Part shown: one piece after another, positions 6,825-14,545 of the stretch
Position numbering within the stretch: position 1 is the first letter of the stretch
Layout of the letters: every line of letters begins with the position of its first letter
Origin: CAYRLZ01 sp964425275
GTDB lineage: Bacteria; Hydrothermota; Tepidihabitantia; Tepidihabitantales; JBDRVQ01
DNA: 20,062 nt
Direction: 5' to 3'
NCBI GenBank assembly: GCA_964425275.1
Contig: CAYRLZ010000005.1
Coordinates: forward strand, 1 to 20,062
Made by a program: the position numbers and the translations under genes
The notes under the pieces: generated by a model
The model's input: only the letters and a program-made list of their open reading frames with translations
Told to the model about the DNA's origin: nothing
Databases searched by the model: none

Positions 6825-9107
6825 ATGCGAGTATCGTTTCGCTGGCTTAAAGAATTGTTAGAGATAAAGGAAGATTTATCTTCAATCGCTGAACTTTTGA
6901 CGAAAAAGGGAATCGGCGTTGCGGAGATTTATAATTATGCTCAATTGGTGGAAAATTTTTTAGTGGCCGAATTTACCAGCATTGATAAAAATAAGATTAT
7001 TCTCTCTACGGGTCAGGAAGAATTTGCCATTGAGAAAACCGAGGGCGTCAGTTTTAATCTTCATCCGAAGGACAAAGTTGCCTTCCGACTGACCGATAAG
7101 AAAATTCTGAGAGGCGAGGAGATTGGTATTGGGGATGGGGTAATAATTTTAAATGAAGAGTTTCCGGTCGGAGCCCGATTAGATGAACTTTTGGACGATT
7201 ATGTTCTGGAATTAGAAGTAACAAGTAACCGGGGTGATTTGATGAGTGTTTTTGGGGTGGCGCGCGAACTGGGAATATTTTTAGACCGAGAGGGGAAAAA
7301 AGAGAAATTGGAAATCATTCCCGAATCAGAACCACCGGCTACAAAACTAGTAAAATTGGAAATAGAGAGCGAAGAGGACTGCCATTGTTATATCGGAAAA
7401 GTTCTTTCGGATGTGAAGATTTCCCCTTCTCCTTTTTCTTTACAGTGGCGCCTCTTTGTCTCAGGAGTTCGCCCAAAATATAATGTGGTGGATGCGACAA
7501 ATTATATCCTCTTGCAATATGGACAACCGCTTCACCCCTTTGATTTGAATCGCATCTTCGGCGAAAAGATAATTGTGCGTCGGGCAAGGGTGGGCGAAAA
7601 GATAAAGACGATTGATGGTCTAGAACGAGACCTCTCACCTTCGGTTCTAATTATCGCTGATGCCTATCGACCAATTGCCATTGCCGGAATTATGGGTGGG
7701 GCAAATTCTGAGATTATCCCATCAACTAAAAGGGTCTTTTTAGAGTGCGCCCATTTTTCTCCTTCGGTAATTCGGCGCGGTTCTCTTTATCTCCGGTTAA
7801 TGACCGAGGCCAGTCGACGTTTTGAATTGGGGATTGATGAAAACCAGATGAAAAAGGCTACCGAGGCCGCTTGCCGGCTGATTGTGAAACTTTCCGGCGG
7901 GCGAGTTCACCAAGGAGAGGTCGGGAAGTTAGTTTTGCCCAAAAAGGAAACACTTCTTTTCCGCCCAGAAAGGACAGCCCAAATCTTAGGGGTTGAACTA
8001 AATAAATCTTTTATTCGATCTACCCTGCGTAAGATGAATTTTGGCGTCACCGGAATCGGAAAGAAAAAAAAGCTGGTTAAAGTAACCATTCCTTCCTATC
8101 GCCGGGATATTAAAGAAGAGATTGATTTGATAGAAGAATTGGCAAGATTTTATGGTTATGATAATCTGCCAGATTTCTTTACCCTTAAGGGGAAATCATT
8201 GGGCGAAGCAAATGCCGTGAATAAGAAATTATTGGAGATTTCCCAATTTCTTTCCGCCCTTGGTTTTTATGAAGTTAAATCATTAAGTTTTACTAATGAA
8301 GAAGTTATTCATTCTCTTGGTTACTCAGCGGTGCGAGCAATAACCAATCCGCTAAATAAAAATTTTTCCCTTTTGCGACCAGCACTTTTGCCAACGATGC
8401 TGCCGGTAATCAGTTTCAATAAACGGCAGGGGAATAGAAACCTCCGTCTTTTTGAAATCGGCAAGGTCTATTTGCCAGAAGGGGAGAGATATCATCTGGC
8501 AATTGGCCTCACGGGTGATGCGCAACCCATCTTCTGGCAGAAGAAAAGTGAGGCCTATGATTTCTTTGATATTAAAGGAATCTTTGCGGCGCTTTTTGAT
8601 TTCCTTGGTTTGTCTGGAGTTAGATATCAGTCCACGACCTTACCTTTTTTTACTTTGGGACAGCAGGCGAAAATCATCATTAACCAGGAGGTTGGTTATT
8701 TAGGTGGTCTGGCCAAGAGACTTCTTCCCCAATGGGATATCCCAGATGATGTCTGGTACGGTGAGGTATTCATTGAATACCTCATTTCCCCTCAGGCAAA
8801 ATTCTACCAGCCGATTTCTTCTACCCCTCGGATTAAACGGGATTTCTCTTTTTTAATGGCGAAATCAATTCCCAGTGCGGCGGTTGTTGAGTTGGTCAAA
8901 ATGAGGTTTAGAGAATCGGTTAAAGATTGTGAGGTCTTTGACTGTTTCTCTGGTCCACCCCTGCCTCCTGATAAGAAAAACCTGGGGATAAGGATTACTC
9001 TCCGTGCCACCGAAGAACCGGAGAAGGTGTTGGAGAGTATCGTTGGGGAAATAATCAAGCAGTTTAAGGCTAATTTGCGCGGTCCCGGTGAAGGGGTTTT
9101 GCAATGA
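6825..9107 (+). CDS. pheT: Phenylalanyl-tRNA synthetase beta subunit
   Basis: Beta chain of the phenylalanyl-tRNA synthetase heterotetramer, cytoplasmic. The 760 residues hold: the N-terminal MRVSFRWLKELL signature; a short putative tRNA-binding OB region (about 40-115); the B3/B4 editing domain (about 195-365, with YNVVDATNYILLQYGQPLHPFD); the B5 domain (about 365-445, with PSYRRDIKEEIDLIEELARFYGYDNLP); the catalytic-like core (about 455-650); and the C-terminal anticodon-binding FDX-ACB domain (about 660-752, with PRIKRDFSF). The OB region is roughly 25 residues shorter than in E. coli-type PheT and lacks the HPNADKL and CGAPN blocks, so tRNA contact there may differ. The partner gene pheS is not next to it; a nitroreductase gene is upstream instead. 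The start follows a promoter by 6 nt with no ribosome-binding site. Confidence 0.96.
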   Translation: MRVSFRWLKELLEIKEDLSSIAELLTKKGIGVAEIYNYAQLVENFLVAEFTSIDKNKIILSTGQEEFAIEKTEGVSFNLHPKDKVAFRLTDKKILRGEEIGIGDGVIILNEEFPVGARLDELLDDYVLELEVTSNRGDLMSVFGVARELGIFLDREGKKEKLEIIPESEPPATKLVKLEIESEEDCHCYIGKVLSDVKISPSPFSLQWRLFVSGVRPKYNVVDATNYILLQYGQPLHPFDLNRIFGEKIIVRRARVGEKIKTIDGLERDLSPSVLIIADAYRPIAIAGIMGGANSEIIPSTKRVFLECAHFSPSVIRRGSLYLRLMTEASRRFELGIDENQMKKATEAACRLIVKLSGGRVHQGEVGKLVLPKKETLLFRPERTAQILGVELNKSFIRSTLRKMNFGVTGIGKKKKLVKVTIPSYRRDIKEEIDLIEELARFYGYDNLPDFFTLKGKSLGEANAVNKKLLEISQFLSALGFYEVKSLSFTNEEVIHSLGYSAVRAITNPLNKNFSLLRPALLPTMLPVISFNKRQGNRNLRLFEIGKVYLPEGERYHLAIGLTGDAQPIFWQKKSEAYDFFDIKGIFAALFDFLGLSGVRYQSTTLPFFTLGQQAKIIINQEVGYLGGLAKRLLPQWDIPDDVWYGEVFIEYLISPQAKFYQPISSTPRIKRDFSFLMAKSIPSAAVVELVKMRFRESVKDCEVFDCFSGPPLPPDKKNLGIRITLRATEEPEKVLESIVGEIIKQFKANLRGPGEGVLQ

Positions 9108-9292
9108 ATCCTGAGATAGCTGAGTATCTTAAATTATTAGAAGAGAAAGTTGAGCGGTTAATCGTTGCGTTCCGGCAAGAGCAGGAAGAAAAAGATAAGT
9201 TAAAGGAGCAACTCCGCCGACAGAAAGAGCGGGAAGAAAAATTAAGGGCTAAGTTGGTTTCATTACTTGACAATTTAGAAAAATTTTTCTAA
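9104..9292 (+). CDS. Small coiled-coil protein, ZapB-like position
   Basis: This 62-residue protein overlaps the pheT stop by ATGA and is almost wholly charged heptad-like helix (EYLKLLEEKVERLIVAF...LRRQKEREEKLRAKL), ending LLDNLEKFF. Short coiled-coil proteins are often found just before zapA, and some act as septal-ring partners such as ZapB. The position and the coiled coil make a cell-division role possible, but there is no diagnostic motif, and low-complexity helices are hard to assign. Translation probably depends on reinitiation after pheT. Confidence 0.75.
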   Translation: MNPEIAEYLKLLEEKVERLIVAFRQEQEEKDKLKEQLRRQKEREEKLRAKLVSLLDNLEKFF

Positions 9293-9313
9293 AATATTAG
9301 AAATGGGGAGCCG

Positions 9314-9577
9314 ATGGAAGTTTACACTTTGAAGATTTTGGGAACGGAATATCGGGTGAAGACCGACCGGAATTGGGAAGAGATACAACAACTCTCTTCC
9401 CGGTTAGAGAAGAAGATGGAAGAGATACAAAAAAATTCTCCTTTTTTAAGTCTCAGGGAACTTTCTGTTTTATCCGCTCTCAGCCTTTTAGAAGAAATAG
9501 AAGAGACGAGAAAAAAAGAAGCTGAGGTATTGAAGAATAAAATTTGTCTGCTCATTGAAAAATTGAACCGAGTGTAG
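9314..9577 (+). CDS. zapA: Cell division protein ZapA
   Basis: This 87-residue protein fits ZapA, which bundles FtsZ filaments at the division septum. The N-terminus has the small beta-strand domain (VYTLKILGTEYRVKTDRNWEEIQQLSSRLEKKMEEI), then the ALSLLEEIEETRK helix that forms the tetramer coiled coil. Length is within the usual 85-110. A GGGGAG ribosome-binding site lies before the ATG. It is 21 nt after the coiled-coil gene, and a 6S RNA gene begins right after its stop; zapA next to 6S RNA is a known arrangement in Proteobacteria, which supports both calls. Confidence 0.88.
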   Translation: MEVYTLKILGTEYRVKTDRNWEEIQQLSSRLEKKMEEIQKNSPFLSLRELSVLSALSLLEEIEETRKKEAEVLKNKICLLIEKLNRV

Positions 9578-9578
9578 G

Positions 9579-9748
9579 CTCCCTGCAGTGTTCGTGATAG
9601 GTTAAAATGGTCTTGAGCCAACACCTGAAGAAAGGGAGCCGGATGCCGATGCCGAATGCTTGCCTTCAGGCAGAGCAGGACGCGTCTTTAAGGCACCCAC
9701 TTTTCTTTTAGGTTCAGAGACCAAAACCTACACGACACGAGCGGGGAG
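9579..9748 (+). ncRNA. ssrS: 6S RNA (RNA polymerase regulator)
   Basis: The roughly 170-nt space between zapA and rny folds by eye into a long interrupted hairpin. Closing stem: CTCCCTGC (9579-9586) with GCGGGGAG (9741-9748), 8 bp with one G-U. It continues GTGT/ACAC, CGTG/CACG and TAGGTT/AACCTA up to 9603/9725. After a small internal loop, TGGTCT (9608-9613) pairs with AGACCA (9718-9723), and TGAGCC (9614-9619 region) with GGTTCA (9711-9716). Next comes a large opening that could be the promoter-mimicking bubble (about 9620-9640 and 9695-9710). The apical arm ends in TGCC-TTCA-GGCA (9661-9672). The TGAGCC/GGTTCA pair beside the bubble also occurs in E. coli 6S RNA. 6S RNA binds the housekeeping RNA polymerase and lowers transcription in slow growth. 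No promoter is visible inside zapA, so it is probably processed from the operon transcript. Confidence 0.8.
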
Positions 9749-9769
9749 TTTCTTTTAGAGGAGGATAAG

Positions 9770-11323
9770 ATGCTTTTATTATATCTGTTGCCGTTAGCGA
9801 TTGTTTTGGGAGTTATTTTTGGCTATCTTGTCAGCCAAAAGTTAATCAAATATAAATTACAGGAGATAGAAAAGATAAAAGAAAAGATAAAGAATGAAGC
9901 CGATAAAGAAGTAAGGGAATATAAGGAACGACTCGGGAACGAAATTAAAGAAACGCTCCAGAAGGAACGGGAAGAGATTCGGGTATTTAGGGAAAAGGAG
10001 AAGATGGAGTGGGAGAATAAGAAAAGAGAGCTTTCCGACAAAGAGGCGAATCTCCATCACTTAAAGCGCGAACTGGAGGCAAAAGAGGCGAATCTTTTGC
10101 GACGAGAAAAGGAGCAAGAGATAAAGGAGAGAACGATAAAGGTAAAGATTGACCGCTTGGACCAATTGATAAAGGAGGCTAACGAACGGTTAATCCGCAT
10201 TGCGAATATTGATGTCGCTACCGCCAAAGAAGAGATTTGGAAAGACTTGGAGGAGAAGGTAAAATTAGAGGCGGCACAGATGGCCAAGGAGATAAGAGAA
10301 AAGGCGATAAGAACCGCTGAGGCGGATGCTCGCGAGATTATCTTACAAGCCATTCAGCGCTGCGCCATTATGCACACCCAGGAATCAACGGTTACAGTTA
10401 TCTCTCTTCCCTCGGAAGAATTAAAAGGGCGGATTATCGGTCGGGAGGGAAGAAATATCCGAACCTTTGAGACCCAAACCGGCGTTGAGGTTTTGATTGA
10501 CGATACCCCGGGGGTGATTACGCTCTCCGCTTTTGACCCGCTGCGCCGGGCGATTGCCAAATTGGCGATGGAAAAATTGGTCGCCGATGGACGAATCCAT
10601 CCCGCCCGAATTGAAGAGGTCGTTGAGATGGCGAAGCGTGAGATTGCCGCCGATATTGAAAGAGAAGGCGAGGCCTGTGCGGTGGAGATGGGGCTAATTG
10701 GTATTGCTCCAGAACTTCTCCATTACATTGGAAAGATGAAATACCGAACCAGTTATGGTCAAAACCTTCTCGTTCACTCTAAGGAAGTAGCCTTATTAGC
10801 CTCTTTGATCGCCCAGGAGTTAAAACTTGACCCCTCGTTGGCGAAACGAGCCGGTGTGCTCCATGATATCGGAAAGATTGCTGACCATACCCAAGAAGGG
10901 ACCCATGCCCAAATTGGTGCCGAGATCGCGCGGCGGTTTAATGAAGATGATATAATCGTTAATGCCATCGCCGCTCATCATGAAGAGGTCCCTTTTGATA
11001 ACCCTTATTCATTTTTGGTCGCCGCCGCGGATGGGATATCAGGTTCCCGCCCCGGAAGCCGACACGAAACGATTGAGGCTTATGTGAAGCGAATCGCCCG
11101 ATTGGAAGAGATTGCCCAAGGGGTGGCCGGTGTGGAAAAGGCCTATGCGATTCAGGCAGGAAGAGAGGTTAGGGTTTTGGTTGACCCGGAAGCGGTATCG
11201 GATGCGGAACTTACGGTCATCCTCCAAAAAATTCTTAACGAGTTTGGAAAAGAGATAAAATATCCCGGACAGATAAAGGTCTCGGTAATCCGGGAGAAAA
11301 AAACCACCGGCTATCTTCACTAA
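9770..11323 (+). CDS. rny: Ribonuclease Y
   Basis: This 517-residue membrane-anchored endoribonuclease starts mRNA decay. Order of parts: N-terminal transmembrane helix (about 3-20); long charged coiled coil (about 25-195); KH RNA-binding domain with the signature GRIIGREGRNIRTFE (220-234); HD domain with VHSKEVALLA (His336), LHDIGK (His365-Asp366) and AAHHEE (403-404), which bind metal and catalyse cleavage; then the conserved C-terminal region ending RVLVDPE...YPGQIKVSVIRE. All catalytic landmarks are present and the length is typical. An AGAGGAGG ribosome-binding site precedes the ATG. It lies 21 nt after the 6S RNA, so transcripts running through from pheT-zapA must carry the 6S hairpin immediately ahead of this gene. 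The ymdB-type gene follows, a pairing common in bacteria. Confidence 0.96.
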   Translation: MLLLYLLPLAIVLGVIFGYLVSQKLIKYKLQEIEKIKEKIKNEADKEVREYKERLGNEIKETLQKEREEIRVFREKEKMEWENKKRELSDKEANLHHLKRELEAKEANLLRREKEQEIKERTIKVKIDRLDQLIKEANERLIRIANIDVATAKEEIWKDLEEKVKLEAAQMAKEIREKAIRTAEADAREIILQAIQRCAIMHTQESTVTVISLPSEELKGRIIGREGRNIRTFETQTGVEVLIDDTPGVITLSAFDPLRRAIAKLAMEKLVADGRIHPARIEEVVEMAKREIAADIEREGEACAVEMGLIGIAPELLHYIGKMKYRTSYGQNLLVHSKEVALLASLIAQELKLDPSLAKRAGVLHDIGKIADHTQEGTHAQIGAEIARRFNEDDIIVNAIAAHHEEVPFDNPYSFLVAAADGISGSRPGSRHETIEAYVKRIARLEEIAQGVAGVEKAYAIQAGREVRVLVDPEAVSDAELTVILQKILNEFGKEIKYPGQIKVSVIREKKTTGYLH

Positions 11324-11407
11324 AGAAAGAAGGCGCGGAGGCGGGAATTGTTTTTAAACCCGGCAAGCGATGAGTAAAATTTTTGAGTTTGAGCATTAAA
11401 TTAAGTG

Positions 11408-12199
11408 ATGAGAGTTCTCTTTCTTGGTGATATTTGTGCCCAACCGGGACGTCAGGCAGTTCTTAATAATATAGAAAGGATGAAAAGAGATTATCAGCCA
11501 GAATTTGTGATTGCTAATGGTGAGAATGCGGCCGGTGGTTTTGGTATCACTCCGAAGATTGCTGAGGAACTTTTGAAAAGGATTGACTGCCTCACTCTTG
11601 GTGACCACTTCTTGGACCGCAAAGAATTGATCCCATTTTTAGAAGAGGAGTCGCGCATCCTCCGTCCACTAAATTTACCACCGGGTGCCCCGGGCAGAGG
11701 TAGCCAAATCTTCAATCATAATGGGAAAAAGGTTGCGGTGATAAATCTTTTGGGGCGGATATTTTTGCGACCAATTGACTGTCCTTTCCGACGAGTGCGG
11801 GAAGAGATAGGAAGGATAAAATCGGAGACAAAAATTATTATTGTTGACTTTCATGCGGAGGCAACGGCGGAAAAGGTGGCGATGGGTTGGTTTTTAGATG
11901 GTGCGGTCTCCGCTGTGCTTGGCACCCATACCCATGTCCCAACCGCGGATGAGAGGATTTTGCCCAAGGGAACCGCTTACATTACGGATGTTGGAATGTG
12001 TGGTGCCCTGGATTCGGTTTTAGGGATGAAGATCGAAAGTTCCTTACAAAGAATCCTAACCGGTATTCCTTACCGTTTAGAACCAAGTAATTCTAATATC
12101 AATCTCTGTGGCTGTCTCTTGGAGATCGACGAAGAGACCGGAAAGGCCATCTCAATAAAGAGAATCAGTGAACCGGAGACAAATTCTTTAATCGTATGA
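11408..12199 (+). CDS. ymdB: YmdB-type metallophosphoesterase (2',3'-cyclic nucleotide phosphodiesterase family)
   Basis: Homologous along its length to Bacillus YmdB, a two-metal phosphodiesterase acting on cyclic nucleotides and influencing development and biofilm choices. From Met at 11408 the 263 residues show MRVLFLGDI (Asp8), NGENAAGGFG (Glu39, Asn40), VDFHAEATAEK and GTHTHVPTADERILPKGTAYITDVGMCG, the metal-binding landmarks in order. One usual ligand differs: the GNH motif is GDH (Asp66-His67). A GTG at 11405 is an equally placed alternative start that adds one residue. It sits 81 nt after rny, a frequent neighbour, and overlaps folE2 by ATGA. Whether the N-to-D change alters metal choice or activity cannot be seen here. 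Confidence 0.93.
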   Translation: MRVLFLGDICAQPGRQAVLNNIERMKRDYQPEFVIANGENAAGGFGITPKIAEELLKRIDCLTLGDHFLDRKELIPFLEEESRILRPLNLPPGAPGRGSQIFNHNGKKVAVINLLGRIFLRPIDCPFRRVREEIGRIKSETKIIIVDFHAEATAEKVAMGWFLDGAVSAVLGTHTHVPTADERILPKGTAYITDVGMCGALDSVLGMKIESSLQRILTGIPYRLEPSNSNINLCGCLLEIDEETGKAISIKRISEPETNSLIV

Positions 12200-13002
12200 G
12201 GGATGTCCAGAACGAATCAGACAACCGAAATTTAGAAATTGATAAAGTTGGGATAAAGGGGTTGCGCTATCCGATACTTCTAAGAGATAAGGCACACAAA
12301 AGCCAACACACCGTAGCCACGATAAATATCTATGCCAACCTGCCCCACAATTTCCGCGGGACCCATATGTCAAGATTTGTTGAGGTTTTAAACCGTTTCC
12401 ACCGGGAGGTGGCTATTACCAATATTGGAAGGATATTAAAGGCGATTAAAGAGAGCCTCCGTTGTTCATCGACGCATATTGAACTTCAATTTCCTTATTT
12501 TATTGAAAAGTCAGCACCGGTATCAAAGACCGAAGGCCTGATGGAATACCAGTGTCGATTCATTGGCGAATTAAAAGATAAGGTAAATATCTATATGGGG
12601 GCAACGGTCCCGGTAAATCTCCTCTGCCCTTGTTCCAAGGAGATATCAGAGAGTGGTGCCCACAATCAAAGGGGCGAGATAAGGGTTCTGGTAAGGTTCA
12701 GGGGATTTCTCTGGTTAGAAGATTTAATTACCCTTTTGGAAAACTGTGCCTCTTCGCCCGTCTATTCGGTCTTAAAACGTGAAGATGAAAAGTATGTTAC
12801 GGAGACCGCCTTTCAGAATCCAACATTTGTGGAAGATGTGGCAAGAAATGTTGCCCTCCGTTTAGAAGAGCATCCTAATATAACTTGGTATTCCTTAGAG
12901 GTGGAGAGCGAGGAGTCAATTCATAATCACAATGCTTATGCAGCAATTGAAGGAAGGGCTAAACCCAAATTTTGCCTTCGGGATGAAAGAAAGGGTCTCT
13001 GA
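12196..13002 (+). CDS. folE2: GTP cyclohydrolase FolE2 (type IB)
   Basis: Converts GTP to 7,8-dihydroneopterin triphosphate, the first step to folate and, in many bacteria, queuosine. The 268-residue product has the FolE2/MptA landmarks: N-terminal RDVQN, THMSRFVEVLN (56-66), VPVNLLCPCSKEISESGAHNQRG (138-160, including the Cys of the metal site) and the C-terminal ESIHNHNAYAAIEGR (240-254, with the His residues). FolE2 is structurally unrelated in sequence to FolE and can use metals other than zinc. The ATG overlaps the ymdB stop as ATGA. No other folate gene is within the window, so it is not clear which branch it feeds. Confidence 0.95.
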   Translation: MRDVQNESDNRNLEIDKVGIKGLRYPILLRDKAHKSQHTVATINIYANLPHNFRGTHMSRFVEVLNRFHREVAITNIGRILKAIKESLRCSSTHIELQFPYFIEKSAPVSKTEGLMEYQCRFIGELKDKVNIYMGATVPVNLLCPCSKEISESGAHNQRGEIRVLVRFRGFLWLEDLITLLENCASSPVYSVLKREDEKYVTETAFQNPTFVEDVARNVALRLEEHPNITWYSLEVESEESIHNHNAYAAIEGRAKPKFCLRDERKGL

Positions 13003-13014
13003 GGAGTCAATCGG

Positions 13015-13845
13015 ATGAAGTTTTATATCTCTTTTGATTTAGAGGGAATCACGGGGATTGTCTCCTGGGGAGATTATGAGAAAAATTTTTCTCAATTCCA
13101 GAGGATAATCGCTCAGGAAGTCAAGGCAATTTTAGACGGTATCTTTCAATCGGGAGAGATAGAAAAAGTGGTAATCTGTGATGCCCATGCCTTTGGGCAC
13201 AATATACCATTTGAAGACCTGCCGCCCAAGGTATTTCTCATTCGGGGCGTTCCGAAGAATTTAGGTATGGTGGAAGGAATTGATGAGGGATTTGATGGCG
13301 TTTTCTTCCTTGGTTATCATTCCAAAGCCGGTGAACCCTTCTCGGTTCTTGACCACACCTATTCTTCTTCCACCTTCTATTCCCTAACAATAAATGGTAT
13401 TGAGATTAGTGAGGCGATGCTCAACGCCGCTATTGCCGGACATTTTGGGATTCCCCTTCTTTTAGTCGCTGGTGATGATAAATTGGTAAGAGAGATAAGA
13501 GAAAGCATCTCGCCGAATATTGAAGGGGTGATAACCAAATATAGCCTCGGGCGGTTTGGGGCCATCAACCGAGGTCCGGCCGAGATTGCCCAAGAATTGA
13601 CCGAAAAGACAAGAGCAGCAATTATCAAGCGGAAATCAATAGAACCATTTAGGTTTTCTTTTCCCAGCGAATTACAGATGACCCTCCTTGATACATTAAA
13701 AGCCGATTTAATCTCTCTGATTCCCGGTACCGAAAGGATTGGCGGCCGAAAGATTAGATACCGGGCGAAGGATATAATTGAGGTCAATAGAATAATTAGG
13801 CTCTCCGCGATTTTAGGTCTGGCAGGAAGAGAATTCTATAAATGA
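13015..13845 (+). CDS. dppA: D-aminopeptidase, M55 family (DppA-like)
   Basis: Zinc-dependent peptidase of the M55 family, cytoplasmic, known from Bacillus DppA to release D-amino acids such as D-Ala from short peptides. The 276 residues keep the expected ligands: SFDLEGITGI (Asp8, Glu10), DAH (His58), GYHSKAG (His102), DHTYSSS (His114, proposed nucleophile) and ISEAMLNAA (Glu133). Length matches the family. The ribosome-binding site GAGGAG overlaps the folE2 stop, so the two genes are probably translated in sequence. It overlaps the next gene by ATGA. A role in recycling peptidoglycan-derived D-amino-acid peptides is plausible but inferred. Confidence 0.93.
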   Translation: MKFYISFDLEGITGIVSWGDYEKNFSQFQRIIAQEVKAILDGIFQSGEIEKVVICDAHAFGHNIPFEDLPPKVFLIRGVPKNLGMVEGIDEGFDGVFFLGYHSKAGEPFSVLDHTYSSSTFYSLTINGIEISEAMLNAAIAGHFGIPLLLVAGDDKLVREIRESISPNIEGVITKYSLGRFGAINRGPAEIAQELTEKTRAAIIKRKSIEPFRFSFPSELQMTLLDTLKADLISLIPGTERIGGRKIRYRAKDIIEVNRIIRLSAILGLAGREFYK

Positions 13846-14444
13846 AAACCTTAATTGTTAATTCTTATCACTACGAACCAGAAAAGAAGATTGCACCTTA
13901 TATTCAGTTGGTAAAAAAATTTAGTGAATGGGCGGTGATTTCTGATGTTGGTCTCTTTCCCCGAGGGGATGAGATTTATGATTATGACTGCCTTTTACTC
14001 TCCGGCTCGCCGGATATGATTTCTAAGGGATGTTATTCGCGTTCTTATTTAAGTTTCTTAAAGACCTTAACCATTCCCACCCTGGGGATTTGTTATGGGC
14101 ACCAGATTTTAGCCTTTGCCTATGGTGCCAAAATAAAGGCGGGAGAAGAAGTTAAAGGCGAGGTGCTTGTCAATCTAATTGAATTTAAGGATATCTTTAA
14201 AGGACTCCCCCCAGAGATTCGGGTTAGTGAATCACATCAGGAATATGTTGACCCAGAGAATTTGGAGGGCCACGGTTTTATCATTACCGCTACTTCTTCA
14301 ACCTGTCCGGTAGAGGCGATAAGACATATTGAAAAACCGCTCTACGGTGTTCAGTTCCATATTGAACGTTCTTTACTCATTGGGGAAAAGATTATGGAGA
14401 ATTTTTATAAAGAAGTCGTAATGAAAAGACGCGGCTCCCGTTAG
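13842..14444 (+). CDS. Class I glutamine amidotransferase domain protein
   Basis: A stand-alone GATase1-type protein of 200 residues related to the glutaminase part of GMP and anthranilate synthases. The catalytic triad is visible: Cys84 in LGICYGHQIL, His173 and Glu175 in YGVQFHIE, where the usual P is I. The oxyanion-type LLLSGSPDMIS (51-61) and a conserved SHQEYV (131-136) are also present. It could release ammonia from glutamine for a partner synthetase, or hydrolyse gamma-glutamyl bonds; no acceptor domain is attached and none is encoded nearby, so the product is unknown. It overlaps the M55 gene by ATGA and ends the operon, with about 100 nt of sequence before the next gene's promoter region and start. 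Confidence 0.88.
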   Translation: MKTLIVNSYHYEPEKKIAPYIQLVKKFSEWAVISDVGLFPRGDEIYDYDCLLLSGSPDMISKGCYSRSYLSFLKTLTIPTLGICYGHQILAFAYGAKIKAGEEVKGEVLVNLIEFKDIFKGLPPEIRVSESHQEYVDPENLEGHGFIITATSSTCPVEAIRHIEKPLYGVQFHIERSLLIGEKIMENFYKEVVMKRRGSR

Positions 14445-14492
14445 CCAGCCAAAGGAGACTTTCAATGTCCAATATTCAAAATTAGTTGCAGT

Positions 14493-14520
14493 TTGTATGA
14501 TGATTTTTTCACCCAATAAT
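14493..14520 (+). promoter_or_regulatory. Possible promoter for the lipoprotein gene
   Basis: TTGTAT (14493-14498), a 16-nt spacer and AATAAT (14515-14520). It is weaker than the others in this window but has the same geometry, and leaves a short leader with an AAGGAGGG ribosome-binding site. Confidence 0.4.
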
Positions 14521-14545
14521 TGTTGTAAAAATAAGGAGGGATATT

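Noticed and set aside
8064..8071. A8 run in pheT as a programmed frameshift site
   Set aside because: The frame continues normally through the B5 domain, the run simply encodes lysines, and no stimulatory hairpin is evident downstream.
9579..9748. Signal recognition particle RNA or tmRNA as alternative for the structured RNA
   Set aside because: The SRP GGAA tetraloop region and the tmRNA tRNA-like ends are not present, whereas 6S pairings and zapA synteny are.
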